A stretch of 64,000 nt of DNA, from positions 177,013 to 241,012 of the forward strand of contig DATAOI010000044.1 of NCBI GenBank assembly GCA_036265815.1, written 5' to 3'. Positions 63,723-64,000 of the stretch are shown here, piece after piece; positions within the stretch are counted from its first letter, which is position 1, and each line of letters opens with the position of its first letter. Both the position numbers and the translations under genes were made by a program. The notes under the pieces are model-generated. The model saw nothing but the letters and a program-made list of their open reading frames with translations. It ran no database searches and was not told the DNA's origin. The DNA comes from Gemmatimonadales bacterium. Lineage in GTDB: Bacteria; Gemmatimonadota; Gemmatimonadetes; Gemmatimonadales; GWC2-71-9.

Positions 63723-64000
63723 CTATTCCTTGAACAACCGGAGCAGCGTCAGGATGTAGGACTGATTGCTGCCGCCGTGGTAGGCACCTGGATCCAGCGA
63801 CCCACTGTCTGCGTATTGGTCTAAGTAAATTTGAACGCGGGGGAATCTGTGGAGGCGTGGGCGACCTGTCGATTCCGGCGTATAGACGAGCCCCTTCTCC
63901 TCGACCTTCACTGTAAACGGCTTATTTTGAACGGAGGTCTGCAGAACCTGGCCTTCAAGTGTCCGTACGAATGCGACGAGCTCGTCGATGGAAATGGGTT
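63723..64000 (-). CDS. Unknown protein, truncated by the window edge
   Basis: The minus-strand frame is open from the window end to the stop at 63723, giving 91 residues: ISIDELVAFVRTLEGQVLQT near the edge, then FTVKVEEKGLVYTPESTGRP and RVQIYLDQYADSGSLDPGAY. The N-terminus is outside the window. I recognise no family. The hydrophilic, tyrosine-rich end resembles small accessory proteins of mobile or restriction loci, but there is no firm basis for this. Confidence 0.45.
   Translation of the reverse strand, partial: PISIDELVAFVRTLEGQVLQTSVQNKPFTVKVEEKGLVYTPESTGRPRLHRFPRVQIYLDQYADSGSLDPGAYHGGSNQSYILTLLRLFKE

Overview
The window is GC-rich, densely packed chromosomal DNA. It most resembles a member of the Gemmatimonadota or a similar soil phylum. 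I infer this from the gene content: outer-membrane porin and beta-barrel proteins, lipoproteins, many Ser/Thr protein kinases (two carrying TolB-like and TPR regions), DUF2380 and four-helix-bundle proteins, and Pho-type phosphate control. There is no rRNA, no CRISPR array and one tRNA.

Layout. 1-0.56 kb is the 3' end of an ALDH16-like aldehyde dehydrogenase. 0.7-14.8 kb is a phosphate module: ppx, phoU, two pstB, pstA, pstC, two pstS and an OprO/P-type porin on the minus strand, then a PAP2 phosphatase, a frameshifted GT4 glycosyltransferase, and an ArsR-phoB-phoR operon. Three promoter regions in this module carry repeats phased at 11 bp that look like Pho boxes. 14.8-21.5 kb is a nucleotide scavenging operon: a double-module 5'-nucleotidase, a beta-grasp small protein, adenosine deaminase, a CNT transporter and purine nucleoside phosphorylase. 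21.5-31.1 kb holds housekeeping genes: thiD, a SpoU methyltransferase, prepilin peptidase, a lipoprotein metallopeptidase, DUF445, ffh-rpsP-rimM-trmD-rplS-rnhB. Two related inverted-repeat elements built from 9-bp units interrupt this stretch, and one of them encodes a four-helix-bundle protein.

31.1-47.2 kb contains a KAS-like protein lacking the catalytic Cys, an M1 aminopeptidase, and a long minus-strand operon. That operon reads DUF4956 membrane protein, Ser/Thr kinase, CYTH-Nudix-like-PPK1 fusion, outer-membrane beta-barrel with a DWDRH kinase-like domain, SdiA-regulated-like protein, metallophosphoesterase, small secreted protein, PAP2 phosphatase and bioD. I consider this the most interesting system here: it looks like a rearranged version of the DUF4956 / VTC-CYTH / CotH-like neighbourhood, with polyphosphate kinase joined to the CYTH domain. 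47.3-52.1 kb has three paralogous membrane-anchored kinases. 52.2-54.7 kb is a MarR-controlled set of three cupredoxins, the last fused to a beta-barrel, with a perfect 13-bp inverted repeat in the divergent promoter.

From tRNA-Lys (55.3 kb) to the end, the sequence changes character. There is an integrase remnant abutting the tRNA 3' end, small Cys-rich proteins, gene-poor gaps, two tandem kinase-TolB-TPR proteins with identical 3' ends, DUF2380, a cupin and a truncated unknown gene. This is probably the left part of an integrated island; its right end is outside the window.
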